Positions 21,280 to 32,999 are shown, counted from the first letter of the stretch. The stretch: 64,000 bases of DNA from Protopterus annectens (GCF_019279795.1 NC_056730.1:606482883-606546882); one strand, 5' to 3'. Notes: a model not told the origin generated them from the sequence alone. Numbers and translations: made by a program.

Positions 21280-24130
21280 ATGGATAGAAAGAGAGGCAGT
21301 AGGGAAAACATGGATGAGAATGGTGAAGGGGAAGTTACTGAGAGGTGTTGGACTGCCTGTGGAGCCATGGGAGCTGTGGAAAACAGATATAGTAGATGTA
21401 TGGATTGTATTGTTTAACAACATCATGTAGGGAGCTTACCTCCTGAGCCATCCGGGGAAGTGGTACTCGGTGATCTCTAAAGAAGGGAAGGACTTATTGT
21501 CCCCAGCCTCCCACAGACTAATTTCAGTCCCAAGCCATGATAGTACATGCTTTGAGCAAATGTCAACAAATAGGTTTGGAAAATAGTACCAAGAATGGGA
21601 GGCTGGAGGACGGCGGATAACTTAATCAGAACACTCTTATTAATGCAGGATGCGCAAGAAAAAGGAGTGGAGCTAGTACTTGTCTCATTAGAGCTTTCGC
21701 TAGAATGGGTTAGAAATATTTGTTTGAGGTTACAAAAAAACTGAGGATTCCCAAAGAAATGGATAGACAAGATGAGAGCAGTACACAGAGGAGTAGCAGC
21801 CAGAGTGAAAATAAGGGACAAGACCATCAGAAAAGATTGCTATTTGGAGGGGGGCAAGATGGCCCGTCTGCTATTGCCAGTCTTTATTGCAATGTATATA
21901 GAAGGGCAGAGAGAGTAAGAAGATAATACATAAAAGGTTACAAATGGGGGAACTGGAGAGAAAATATCATGTTGCATGTGGATGATTCAACATAAGTTGG
22001 CATTAGAAAAATTATGGGTCATACTGAGAACATAAATCAGTGTACAAGATAAAGCTGAAAAAAAAACACAGGGAGTGGGGATGAATGGAAAAGAAAGATA
22101 GAAAAAAGGGGACTATGTTCAGCTACCGAATTATAAAAAATGCAATCCGCGAAATATCAAAAGGAAAACAGCGAAGTGGAAAAGTATCGAATACCAAAAA
22201 CTCTGAAATAAATTGTATCGAATGGCCATAGTCTGCCAACATCAGAAAACTAACCAAAGTGGGGGGCTGTGCCCTCCAACTATATATACCAACTCTGAGA
22301 ACACACTACACTAGTGAATAAGGCAAATAGAAAAGAATTCCCTTCACTTACCTTATCTATGTGGCCATTCGATGAATTTCTTTTCAAAGTTGTCTGTGTT
22401 GGATACATTTCCAGTTTGCTGTTTTCCTTTCTAAATTTAGCAGTTTGCGTTTTTTATAACTCTGTAGCCACGAACATAGACCCGAAAAAGAGAGTGGAAA
22501 ATGGAGAGAGAGATATAGGAAGAAGAGATTAAATACCTGTATTTTTGGCCTAAAAGTATGGTGGAAGAATCCCTGAAGGGTACGTTTCATAAAATCAGTG
22601 AAAGGGTAAAAGTACAAGTACAGAAATGGAAAAGAATAAAAATGGACTTGGACCAAAGAGTACAGCTGTTGCAGATGTACATCATCCCACATTTCACATA
22701 CAAAAAATAGATCTTTTGGCAACTACCAAGGACAGCGCTATTGAAAAAAAAGTAAAGCAACTAAGCAGAGGAAAAAGAGTTACAGATCTAGTAGACAGAG
22801 GTGGACTAGGGTTACCTAGCAAACTTGTTTAGACTTGGGGATGAGGAGCACATAACAGATGTGAAAAGCATGATATGGGAAAGAGGAGAGTTGGAGAATA
22901 AGAAAGGATATAGTAGATACATTAGTATACATTTCTAGCAAAAACTGCAGCTTTTCTTGAAGGATGTTTAGGAGGTGTTCAGTACATTGTGGCAGGAGCC
23001 AGACTGGGAAAAGTTGAGCGAAAGAATGCTTTCCATAGGGAGGAAACAGTAGGGAAGAAAAGCGAGACTATAAAATGCAGGTGGAGCAATAATCAAGATA
23101 TGGTGGGGTGCTGGCTGCAGATATTAGTAGAAGGTAGAACAAAGTTTTGAGAAGAAATTAAGAAAGAATTTCAGTTGGCAGACAGCCTGGAATGGGAATA
23201 TTAGGGATTTAAAAGAAAACTGAGTAAAATGAAAAAGAGGTAGGGACAAAGCAGAAGTGCCACTTAGAGTACAGGCAATAGATATAAGAAGAATATAAGG
23301 TGGAGGCACTGAGGTACTGCACAAGATAAGAAAGAGATGGATGACAGGAGACAAAAAGGGGAAGAGAGGAGCAGAAAAGAAAATGGGAGAAAACTAGAAA
23401 CACAAATAGAGAAGGAAGAATGGGGAAAATATGATGAAAATAGCTGTGTCTTTAAAGCTTGTAAAATCAGAATATTCACAGGAAAATGCCTACTCAAGTA
23501 CTTCAACCTGACTAGACTAGCTAGCGTGTTCCCAGGGGTGGAATGAATATACTGAGGTGTAGTAAAGCAGGTGAAATGTGGTTGCATGCCTTCTCCAATT
23601 GTAAGAAATTCTTCTCCAGCTGTAAGAGTGCAGACACTTACAGAGAAAGGATGCCAGAGGTTGGAGAAATAATAATCTTTTTTTGCTAGGAAATGGGAGC
23701 AAAGTCCCAGTTTTGTGTAAGGAGATAGTGGGGTTCTTAATGACAATAGGAAGGTAGGTGATACTAGGAAATAGAGAGGAAGTAAGACAGATGCTGAGTC
23801 ATATAACAGAAGAAGAGAGGAGAGAAGCAGTGCAGTGCAAAGGGAGAGTAAACAGTACTGGAGGAAATGGCATGCTCGGTAGCAAAGGAGTGAAACGCAT
23901 CCAAAGGAAGGAGAGGAACTTGGAGATGAAAGTTAAAAACAGAAGAGGAAATTTAAAAGGGTGATTAAAAAAACAAAGAAAGTGAAGGAAGAAAAGTTAG
24001 GGACATAAACAGGACCAGTGGATGAAGAAATAGGGGGGAAGAGCAAGTAAATTTGTGATTAGGGATTGGAAAGCATGGAAAGAGAAAACAGAACAGGAAT
24101 TTCTACTGTTTTATATTGTTTTATTTCTTT
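21280..24130 (+). pseudogene. L1 ORF2 fragment, plus strand
   Basis: This purine-rich strand reads as L1 ORF2 from mid-RT to the C terminus. Near 21340-21530 it has L-P-V-E-P-W-E-L and S-K-E-G-K-D-L-L-S-P-A-S-H-R. Near 21620-21900 it has A-Q-E-K-G-V-E-L-V-L-V-S-L, K-K-W-I-D-K-M-R-A-V-H-R-G and A-A-R-V-K-I-R. Near 22600-22830 it has L-D-Q-R-V-Q-L-L-Q-M-Y-I-I-P and G-G-L-G-L-P. Near 23550-23650 there is a degraded C-terminal Cys/His region. It is full of stops and frameshifts. DIRS copy B begins at its right edge. Confidence 0.62.
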
Positions 24131-24133
24131 TTC

Positions 24134-24290
24134 ATCTGATGTTATCTAGTCACCATTCCTCATGTTAGGGTCTTGGATCCGATATCAGATCCGAGCCGGC
24201 ATACTCAGAACACAGCTTAGCTCAAGCTCCTCCCCTCCCACAATGCTCTGCTGCCCTGCCCCTGCACTCTCTCAGATCTTGTTTGCCGCT
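24134..24290. repeat. DIRS B left inverted terminal repeat
   Basis: It pairs with 28605-28745 over about 150 bases with modest divergence. It contains a near-palindrome at 24175-24192 and a CTCCTCCCCTCCC tract that could bind Sp1/KLF factors. Confidence 0.88.
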
Positions 24291-24506
24291 CAGTCAGTCA
24301 GACGCAGATTGCTCAGCTCTTCTTAGTGTAAATGTGTTTTGAAAGGTTTCATAATTTTCTTGTATTTTTTCTGGGTTGTAGTCTTAGTAGGTAGTTTTCC
24401 TTTCTTAGATATCCCCTCCCGGTCGATTCTTACCCTTTATTCTTGTCTCTTTCTTGGGGTTTGTGTTTCAGCCTAGTTTCTGTGGTGTAAGAAGTTAGAT
24501 TTTAAG

Positions 24507-25560
24507 TTGTGTGTGAGTGTTTCGGAAGGAGAAAGGCGGTTGGTCTACCCAAACCCCAACCTTGGAGGAAGTCATATTTCTGGAGGCTTTCAGTACGGGG
24601 GCATCTACCTCCTGGGTGTCTCTGCTGCTGATCCTCTCATTGATCTTTTGGCCAGCAGGGCTTGGAAGGAGTCAGATACCGTGGAGCCAGTGCCCAAGAA
24701 AGCAAACAAGTTTCTGAGCCCTCCATCAGATAGAATCTTTTGGTCTAAAGCGGTCCCGATTGATGTTATTGTGGTGGCCGCTGCCACCAAAAAGAAATTG
24801 GCAGAGCAGAGTTCTGCTGTCCATCCGCCCAATCATGAATCGAGGGCTATGGACAGATTTGGAAAGTGGGTGTTCGCCTTGGCTGCTTTTAGCCTGCAAG
24901 CATTAAATTATCTAGCCCATTTCACCCGTCTCCGGAGGGATTTGATAAAGAAATTCTCTACTTCCCTCTCTGGGTCCATGTCTGAGGAGGAATTCAAGTC
25001 AGTTTCTCCAAAGTTGTCAACCCTTCATTCAGTTGCAAATTCGTCTGAGGCTAATTTCCAATGCTGCAGAAGGGTCTTCACAGACAGCGGGCTCAGGTGT
25101 CGCAATTAGGCGTCATGCCTGGTTCCGTTTGAGCAGGTTTGCAGAAGCCTTCAAGACGTCTTTTGTTTATGCCCCCTTTGATAGGTCCACTCTCTTTTTG
25201 GTCCCACTGTGAAAGAGACTTTGACCTGCAGTGAACAGGAAGGGAAGACCTTGTCGGCATTGGGATCAGGTTTTCTGTCCCTCAGAGGTCCTTTTCCAAG
25301 ACTCAGAAGGGGAGTAAGAAAATGTGGTTCAGGAAGGCACAGTCTCCCTTTCAAGATGTTCAGGAGGATTCCTCTTCCAGGGGACGGGGGAGAAGTTTCA
25401 ATGGTAAAAGTCATCCTGGGGGCAGAGGAGGCCTGCAAAACCAAGGTTCCAGGGTGCCCTTCTCTGAAGAAACCTTTGCAGCATCCCTGAGGCATTGGCC
25501 GAATGTCCGTCCCTGGAGGCAAGCAGGGATCGGTTATCACTGCACCCGCTAGCCTGGGCA
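24507..25560 (+). pseudogene. DIRS B Gag, N-terminally deleted and frameshifted
   Basis: The recognisable part starts near 24580 with E-A-F-S-T-G-A-S-T-S-W-V-S-L-L, matching D-A-F-G-S-R-P-S-T-S-W-V-S-L-L in copy D. It continues as E-P-V-P-K-K-A-N-K-F and then a helical segment to a stop at 25109. A basic, glycine-rich C-terminal region continues in other frames to about 25500. The N-terminal Cys/His motif and acidic linker seen in D, E and F are absent, which points to an internal deletion between about 24500 and 24570. Gag would form the nucleoprotein particle. Confidence 0.7.
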
Positions 25561-27345
25561 AGTGTTACAAATGATCAGTGGATGCTAGCAGTTATATCCA
25601 GGGGATTTTGCATTCCCTTTTTGGAAATTCTCCCAAAATTCAGTCCTCTTCTGGACATGCCACCCAGTCAAGAAGAGGCAGCCCGACAGGAAGTTGTAAG
25701 CCTTCTTCAAACAAGAGCCATCCAACAGGTCTTCGCAGGACAGAGAGGATCCGGAACTTATTCCCACTTCTTTTTAGTTCCAAAGAAAACAGGAGACCTA
25801 CGTCCTATTTTGGATCTCAGTCACATGAACCAGTTCGTGCAGAAGTTGAAGGTTCGGATGGTCATTGTGCAGTCTATTGTGCCTCTCTTGCACAGCAACA
25901 ACTGGATGTGCTCAGTGGACCTCCAGGATGCGTACTACCATATAAAAATGGACCGCTTTCGCTTGGGAGTCATTTTCAGTACCGGGCCTTGACGTTTGGT
26001 CTCACCTCAGCCCCCTGGATGATCACCAAATGCATGGCAGTGGTAGCAGCTCATCTCCGGCTGCAGGGAATCCTAATTTTTCCCTGTTTGGATGATTGGC
26101 TCCTGATGGCCCCCACAAGGCATCAACTACTGGACAATATTCACACCGTACTTTCCCTGTTCCATCTACTGAGTATTACAGTGAATATGGCAAAATACTC
26201 CGAGTCCAACCCAAACGTTGGAATTCATAGGCACTCTGTTGGGTACCACCTCTCAGGTCACAGCTTTACCTCCTCGACGGGTATCGCTTATTCGCCACCA
26301 AGTTTGGACCTTGCTGGAGCTAACCTATTCTCCAGCCTCATTCATTCTCAGGGCTCTAGGATCAATGGTGGCTGCCATTTATTTGGTTCCAGTGGCTCAG
26401 CACCATATGAGGGTCCTTCAAGTGGACCCTTGCAGTTCAGTGGTCAGCGTTGTGGGATCCCCAATCCTTTCCCATTCAGCTCACCCCAGTGTGTCACAAG
26501 CTTCTTTTGTGGTGGATTCATTCACTGGATCTTCTAGCAGGCAGGCCTTTTGTTCTGACTCCTGTGGCGACAAGTCGCCTCGGATGCTTCCCTCCTGGGG
26601 TGGGGGGGGCATTTCCAGGGACAGATGATCCAGGGGACATGATCGTCCTCAGAGACCAAACTGCACATCAATGTTCTGGGGATGAGGGCAGTCCTTTTAT
26701 CATTGCAAACCTTTCAAGACTGCCTTCCTCAGGAAGCGATTGCAGTTCTATCAGACAACATGGCTGCTGTTTGGTATACAAACAAGCAAGGGGGCACATG
26801 TTCTTATCTGCTGTGTTGCGTGGCCATGAGAGTATGGGAGTGGGCGATGGCCACAGGGCACTTTTTCATTGTAACGCACATTCCTGGAGCATCCCACGTG
26901 TTGGTGGAGAAATTGAGCAGGGCTATATAGACTCCTCACGAGTGGTCCCTGAATCCTATGGTGGCTCAACAGATCTTTCATCAGTAGGGTTATCTGAGCT
27001 GCGATCTATTTGCATCTCCTGTCAACTACAAATGCATCAACAACTTTGCATTGATCCCCCCAGAGAGGGAATCCCCCAGGGATGTGCTCATCCATGATTG
27101 GCCTCCAGGTCTCCTGTATGCCTTTCCTCTGTCACGTCTAATTCCCAGAGTACTTCAGAAAGCCAGATGCCTCAAGAGTCAGTTGATCCTCATTGCTCCC
27201 TTTTGGCCTCAGCAGGTGTGGTTCCCCCTCCTATGGTCTCATTTGAGGCATCCACCCTTGGGTGCTCGATCCAATTCTGGATCTGCTATCTCATCCTTCA
27301 CTCCTACCGCTCCCAAACCTTCAGACCCTACGTCTGACAGACTGG
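25495..27345 (+). pseudogene. DIRS B RT-RNase H-methyltransferase-like polyprotein, broken
   Basis: RT begins near 25565 with D-Q-W-M-L-A-V-I-S-R-G and continues with F-F-L-V-P-K-K-T-G-D-L-R-P-I-L-D-L. The frame shifts near 25985. The active-site motif at 26085-26096 reads CLDD rather than YLDD. RNase H (about 26500-26930) keeps L-S-D-N-M-A-A-V-W-Y and H-I-P-G-A-S-H. The Dam-like segment (27000-27300) reads Y-A-F-P-L where other copies have Y-A-F-P-P. At least four frame changes make it inactive. Confidence 0.85.
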
Positions 27346-28378
27346 TATGTCCATTTCCAGTGATTTTGGCTAAGTCCATGCTAGCTTCACCTGTAAAAGA
27401 GATTATTTTTGCTTTCCTGAGGCCCTCTACTAAGAAAGTTTATTCCAGTAAATGGAAGAGGTTTTCAGTTTGGGCAAAGAATAAGAATTTAGACCCTTCT
27501 CTCCCCCATTCTCGAATTACTTCTCTTTTTGACCTCTCTCTTAAAGGAAGGAGGTAGTTTTTTTACTGTCCAGGTGCAGTTGGCAGCGATTTCAAATTTT
27601 CACCTTGGTGGTGATTCTGCCTTTTCTGCGTGCCTCTGTAAGGCCTTTTTAAAAGTGTTTTTTCTATCATGGCCTTCTGTTAAAACCCCTTCTCCCCCAT
27701 GGGATTTGACTTTGGTCCGACAGGCTTTGACCAAACCACACTTTAAACCAGTGGCTTCATGTGGTATTAAATTTCTTTCCTGGAAGACTGCCTTTTTTTA
27801 GTGGCAATAACTTTGGCAAAGAGAGTTTCGGAGATTCAAGCTCTTACTATCAAGCCGCCCTACTTAATTTTTCACAAGGACAGGGTGTCTCCGCTCCTTC
27901 ATGCTTAAAGTGGCCTTACCAGCGAATCTCAGTCAGTGTATTCATCTACCAGTATTTTTTCTTAACTATTCCAATAAAGGAGACTATATTCTGCACACAT
28001 TTAGACGTTCATCGTCCACTTCGATTTTATTTACATAGAGCGTGAGAATTTAGGTGTTCAGACCAGCTATTTGTCACCTTCTCTTTGAATGGAAAGGGCA
28101 GGGGTATTTTGAAAGTCACAGTTTCCCGTTGGATTTCACAATGTATTTCCTTCATTTATTCTTCAGAAGGTATTACCTTAGCGACACCATTAAGGGCTCA
28201 TTCTACCAGGGCAGTCTCTACTTCCATTGCCTTTGCAGATCATCAATCTTTAGATGACATTTGTGCAGCAGCAACGTGGTCTTCTCCCCACGCTTTTATT
28301 TCCCACTATAAGTTGGATTTGATTTCCAGAGGAAGGGCTTCATTTGGCTCCATGGTTCGTCAGCATGCCTTTCCTTGA
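27346..28378 (+). pseudogene. DIRS B tyrosine recombinase, frameshifted
   Basis: The N-terminal part is open in one frame (R-P-S-T-K-K-V-Y-S-S-K-W-K-R-F near 27430). It then changes frame near 27530, 27780 and 28050. Catalytic blocks are still readable: A-K-R-V-S-E-I (about 27825), H-S-T-R-A-V-S-T-S (28198-28230), A-A-T-W-S-S-P-H and the tyrosine block S-H-Y-K-L-D near 28305. The stop is at 28376-28378. All catalytic residues survive in the DNA, but not in one frame. Confidence 0.82.
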
Positions 28379-28411
28379 GACCTCCCAGGATTTAGGTAGC
28401 TAGGGACTCTG

Positions 28412-28508
28412 ACCCTAACGTGAGGAATGGTGACTAGATGACATCAGATTTATAGTTATTTACTTACCATAACTTGACATCTGTGTTATCTGTAGTCACC
28501 ATTCATCA
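28412..28508. repeat. DIRS B internal complementary region
   Basis: The first part (28412-28453) is the reverse complement of the left terminus (24134-24172). The second part (28454-28508) is the reverse complement of the right terminus (28718-28772). The junction near 28453/28454 marks where the two ends would be joined in the circular DNA. Confidence 0.9.
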
Positions 28509-28604
28509 CAATCCCAGCCTCCAGCCCCCGTCCTGGAAGATTGGTTGGATTTGGAGGTTCTGTTTTGTTGAAATACTTTTGTCTGTCTTTCTTCCTTATG
28601 CAAA

Positions 28605-28772
28605 CTCGATCTGAGGGAGTGTAGGGCAGCAGAGCATTATGGGAGGGGAGGAGCTTGAGCTAATCTATGTTATGAGTATGCCAGTTCGGATCTGATATCA
28701 GATCCAAGACCCTAACATGATGAATGGTGACTACAGATAACACAGATGCGAAGTTATAGTAAGCACATAACT
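28605..28772. repeat. DIRS B right inverted terminal repeat and terminal extension
   Basis: Bases 28605-28745 are the inverted copy of the left repeat. Bases 28746-28772 lie outside it and are matched only by the ICR. It contains an 18-base perfect palindrome (GGATCTGATATCAGATCC, 28688-28705). Confidence 0.88.
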
Positions 28773-29901
28773 CTTAATTGTCTGGCGTGAAGTGGTTTAG
28801 AGGTGTTAATATAAAGAGTAGATCATGAATAGATTAAGAACCTCATGAGGATGTAGAGGAAGTATGCAATGGTTCTGATAATCCTATTACAAAGTCTTGC
28901 TTGATGTTTAAGTTGTAATTAAAGGACAATGAAAAAATTCAAGAGAAAGAGCAAACCCCCCAGGAAAGTTTCGTGCAACATGCATGAAAGGACTGCATAG
29001 GTGTGGAAAAGTATGAATTGATTAATTAAGTCTGGTTTGTTGTCTTGAAAAAAAGAAGTAGAAAATACATGAATTAATCGTTTACTCACATATTATTACT
29101 ACCTTATGGACAGTTACAAGCTTTTGCTTTTTGGACAGTCAGTCTGAAATGTCTACAACTGATGGATTTCATGTTGGTTTGTCACCGGTTCTTTTATTTT
29201 ATTTTTTTTTTTTTAAAGTCTATGTGTATTTTGTGACATTTTAAATAAGATATGATCTAATCCAAGTTGTCACATGGTTTCACTGCAATGGACAAATGGA
29301 TTCAGAGTTTTGGTTGATTTAGTAGTTGAACTTTAATGCCTTTAGTGCCCCCCCCACTGTCACCGGCCTTTCCTTTTATACATGGTAAGACCTGGAGTAA
29401 ACAGTTGTCCCATCTTATCAGAAACATTTACAGATGGTTAATTGTAGAAGGTTATGGAAGCACTTATCTAAGACATGTTAGCAGTGACATGAGCTCTTAA
29501 TATTGTAGTCCTTGTGGCAAATTTAAGATTTTGGTAATCATTGTAGTGCCCCATCTTGTTTTCCTTTGTAATTGTGATGTCCCCTCTCTGGGTCAGTAAT
29601 CAAGGAGCCTGAATCTTCACCACTGACACAGGAGAGGGATGTTGACTTGGAGTAAAATAGATAAACACAGCATTTCAAGATGCAGCTTTCTGCATCAAGC
29701 ATAATTTGCACTTAAGAGCACATAGGGAACACACTCAGTCCAGAGTCTGGATTTCTTTTTCTGTCTCTCTTTTTCTCAAACCAGGTCCCCAGTAAGACTC
29801 TCCACTGGCACAGCAGTAGAGTTGAGTCCTTGGCCGAGTGTCCAAGCCAAGTGCTCCAGCACCCTCCGTGCGAAACCAGTGCTTCATGTACCTGCTCCAA
29901 G

Positions 29902-29902
<1 letters not shown>
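28773..29902. other. No recognisable gene
   Basis: This AT-rich sequence has T and C runs (29190-29215, 29347-29356). It may contain L1 3' flanking sequence interrupted by DIRS B, but I could not confirm this. The open frames reading into the CA repeat are artefacts of the repeat. Confidence 0.4.

Positions 29903-29975
<73 letters not shown>
29903..29975. repeat. (CA)n microsatellite
   Basis: An almost pure CA run of about 36 units. Homology to DIRS coding sequence begins exactly at its right edge. Confidence 0.97.
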
Positions 29976-29977
<2 letters not shown>

Positions 29978-31868
29978 GGAGAAAGGCTGGCACAGATTTG
30001 CCCTGCATGCAGAAAACTGGGAACTCATTAACCAAGACAAATGGGTTTTAAATGTAGTTTCCCAAGGATACAGATTCCACTTCACACCTTACCAACCCCA
30101 AAAGGTTGGCCAGACCTACCCCCAAATCAGTGGGCAGAGGCTCAACAGCAGGTTCTCTCTCTTCTAAGTATCAGGGCTATTCAACCTGCCCCAGCAGAAG
30201 AATGGGGACAAGGTTTTTACTCCAGAATTTTCCTGGTACCCAGAAAAGACAACTCTTGTCATCCTGTCTCGGACCTATCTATCCTAAACATCTTTTTGGT
30301 AATTCCAAAATTCAAAATGCTAACTCTTCATCAGCTGCTTCCCATACTAGGCAAAATGCCTGGTTGGCAACAATGGATTTAAAGGAAGCTTACCTGCACA
30401 TCCCAATAAGGGATTCTTGCAGAAAATATCTACGCTTCAGAGCAGGCTACATGCACTATCAGTTCTCTGCACTGCCCTTTGGCTTATCTACTGCACCCAG
30501 GGTATTTGCAAAATGCCTAGCTCTAGTCATTGCATTTTGCATGCAAAGAAATATTCAAATATACCCATACCTGGACGATTGTTGAATTCAGGCATAAAGC
30601 CAGGACACACTATTAAATCATCTGGCTTTTGTAAAGAAACTGCTCACCTCACTCGAGTACACAATAAACGAAAAGAAATCTCATCTAGTACCCTGCCAAC
30701 AAATTGTATTCTGGGAGCAAGCTTGAACACAACTTCCCAGATGGCCTTCCTCACGCCAGAGAAACAAGTTTATCTGACAGCCTACTCCAAATTACTGGCC
30801 ACAAAGACACCGCTAACTGCAAGGAAAATACTGCAAGCTCTGGGGTTCATGGCCTCTTGCAGCCTACTAATTCCATATGGAAGACTGCATATGAGGAAAC
30901 TACAATGGTATTTAAAAAGCCTATGGTGTCAACATTCTCAGGACCTGGAATCAGTGATGCCTATCATCCCTTGTATAAAGACAGAATTCCTTTGGTGGGC
31001 GGAGGCCTGCTACCTCAACAAGGGACTGCCATTCACTCTACCCCCTGCCGCCCAAACCCTAACAATAGACTCATCAGACTATGCATGGGGGGCCTCACAT
31101 GGCAGGGCAGTGCATTCAGGGCAAATGGAACCCGAGTCAAATGCACCTGCATATCAATCAAAAAGAAATGTTAGCTGTACAGAATGCTCTGACAGCCTTC
31201 AAGGACCGCATCCTTCCAGGACAATTGTTGGTAAAAACAGACACCACCACTGTTATGTGGCACATAAACAAGCAGGGGGGAACCCACTCATACTCCCTCT
31301 GCAGACTAGCCATGGCTCTGTGGAACACAGCCCTGAGCTACCAAGTGCACCTACAGGCTCAATTCCTGCCAGGCAAGCTAAACTCACTAGCAGACAACCT
31401 AAGCAGAAATCTCATGGACCCACACGAGTGGAAACTGGAACCAAAGATATTCAACATGTTGAGAAACAAGTGGGGGAGCCCAGAGATAGTCCTGTTTGTC
31501 TCCCCTCAGAACTACCGATTGGACAGATTCTGCACAAGGACTCACTACAGACAAGCTTGGAAAGTGGATGCTCTGTCCACCTGGGAAAACCTCTCAGTTT
31601 ATGCCTTTCCCCCTCTGCCTCTCCTCTCCAAAGTTCTACTAAAGATCAAACAGGACAAACCAAGGACAGTACTCATTGCACCACACTGGCCACTCCAACA
31701 CTGGTACCCCCTCTTGCACAGTGTGTCACTGCTGGAACCATGGCACCTGCCTCAGACCCCTTCCATGCTGTCCCAGCAGGAGGGCCAGATTCTGCACCCC
31801 CAGTTTCAAACCCTGAACCTTGCAGCCTGGCTAATTACCTGCACTCTCCATTACCATCCCTCAGTAAG
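29976..31868 (+). pseudogene. DIRS C RT-RNase H-methyltransferase-like polyprotein, broken
   Basis: RT opens with D-K-W-V-L-N-V-V-S-Q-G-Y-R-F-H (about 30035-30080). The active-site motif YLDD is at 30568-30579, with a TGA two codons later (30583-30585). Frame changes occur near 30410, 30600-30700 and 31080. RNase H is largely open from 31081, with V-K-T-D-T-T-T-V-M-W-H and L-A-D-N-L-S-R. The Dam-like segment has V-Y-A-F-P-P-L-P-L-L (31597-31626) and A-P-H-W-P-L-Q-H-W-Y. No N-terminal start is present. Confidence 0.88.
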
Positions 31869-32893
31869 TAAGTACTGGATGTCATTCTGGAGGCAAGTAC
31901 TAGGCCTAGTACTAGAAAATCCTATGCTGAAAAGTGGAAAAGATTCTGTTCCTGGAGCCAAACTCAGGGGATGGGCACAACAGTGCCCAGTTTACTGCAT
32001 ATTCTTCAATACCTAACAGAGATGCTTTACAAGGGCCTTTCCTTCCCTTCTATTAAAATTCATACCTCTGCCATTTCAGCACATTATAATACGGAGCCAC
32101 CCCTCTTCTCTCACCCCCTGCTGAAGCAGTTCCTCAGAGGGGCCAAAAATTTAAGACCACCCAGGAGAGCTCCCACTCTAGCCTGGGATCTTAACTTTGT
32201 ATTGGAAAAGCTCACTCTACCTCCCTTTGAGCCAGCTGCAAACTGCAGAGTTGAAATTCCTTTCTTGGAAAACCGTCTTCCTTCTAGCCATCACTTCAGC
32301 AAGAAGAGTGTCTGAATTACAGGCCCTCATGGCAGTGGAGCCCTTCATCATCTTCCATGCAGACAGGGTGTCCCTCAGGACCAATTCTACCTTTATGCTC
32401 AATGCGGTATCCAGTGTGGCCCTTAATCAGTCCATTCATTTGCCAACCTTCTTTTCTAATCCACAGAACAAAGGAGAATGAATACTGCACTCTTTGGACG
32501 TGCACAGACAACTTAGATTTTATTTGGACTGGACTAAGCCTCTCAGAAAAACTGGAGCAGCTGTTAGTTGCCTTTGCTGCAGGGGCAGAGTTCCCCGGGA
32601 AGGCCATTTAAAAGCAAAATATTTCTAAATGGATGAGCCATTGCATTAATTTCTGCTATAAGCACCATGGAAAACCTACCCCACAGGGGATAAAATCACA
32701 TTCCACCAGGGCTGCATCTACTTCAACAGCTTTTCTCAGAGGTATTCCTGCCAGGGACATCCTAGATGCTGCTACCTGGAGTTTTGTTCATACCTTCACC
32801 AAGCATTACCACTTGCCTATTTTCTCTAAATCCAGAGCTGGTTTTGCCACTGCAGTCTTGCAGGGCCTAATAGCTGGTCCTAATGCTCTCTAA
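31869..32893 (+). pseudogene. DIRS C tyrosine recombinase, frameshifted
   Basis: It aligns with the copy A YR throughout but changes frame near 31960, 32250, 32480 and 32600, with a TGA at 32479-32481. The catalytic blocks are legible: A-R-R-V-S-E-L-Q-A-L (about 32300-32330), H-S-T-R-A-A-S-T-S (about 32699-32725), A-A-T-W-S-F-V-H and K-H-Y-H-L-P (about 32800-32817). The stop is at 32891-32893. Confidence 0.86.
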
Positions 32894-32920
32894 TTGCCTC
32901 CTTCCTTAGCTTTGGAAATC

Positions 32921-32999
32921 TGTGAAACATGAAGAACATAGTACAGTTGTGTGCTCTTACCATAAATGTAGATGTTTGAGTGTATTCACTGTTGCAGTC
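32921..32999. repeat. DIRS C internal complementary region
   Basis: The second half (32940-32999) is the reverse complement of the right end (33301-33351), which has a small deletion in its ATAAATG segment. The first half is shortened. The junction again reads AACAT then AGTAC. Confidence 0.82.

Larger units (their letters stand above)
24134..28772 (+). mobile_element. DIRS retrotransposon copy B
   Basis: Both ends are present. The left terminal repeat (24134-24290) is the reverse complement of the right one (28605-28745). The bipartite internal complementary region (28412-28508) fixes the outer ends near 24134 and 28772. Between them lie a shortened Gag, an RT-RNase H-methyltransferase-like polyprotein and a tyrosine recombinase, all with breaks. 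At 4.6 kb it is shorter than copy D (6.2 kb), mainly because the N-terminal half of Gag is missing. It groups with copy D by its protein motifs. Confidence 0.92.

Noticed and set aside
23124-23746. Minus-strand open frames rich in S, F and L
   Set aside because: They are antisense to a purine-rich plus-strand L1 remnant; the composition alone explains the open frames.
29712-30085. Minus-strand frames rich in alternating C and V
   Set aside because: They come from the CA microsatellite at 29903-29975.
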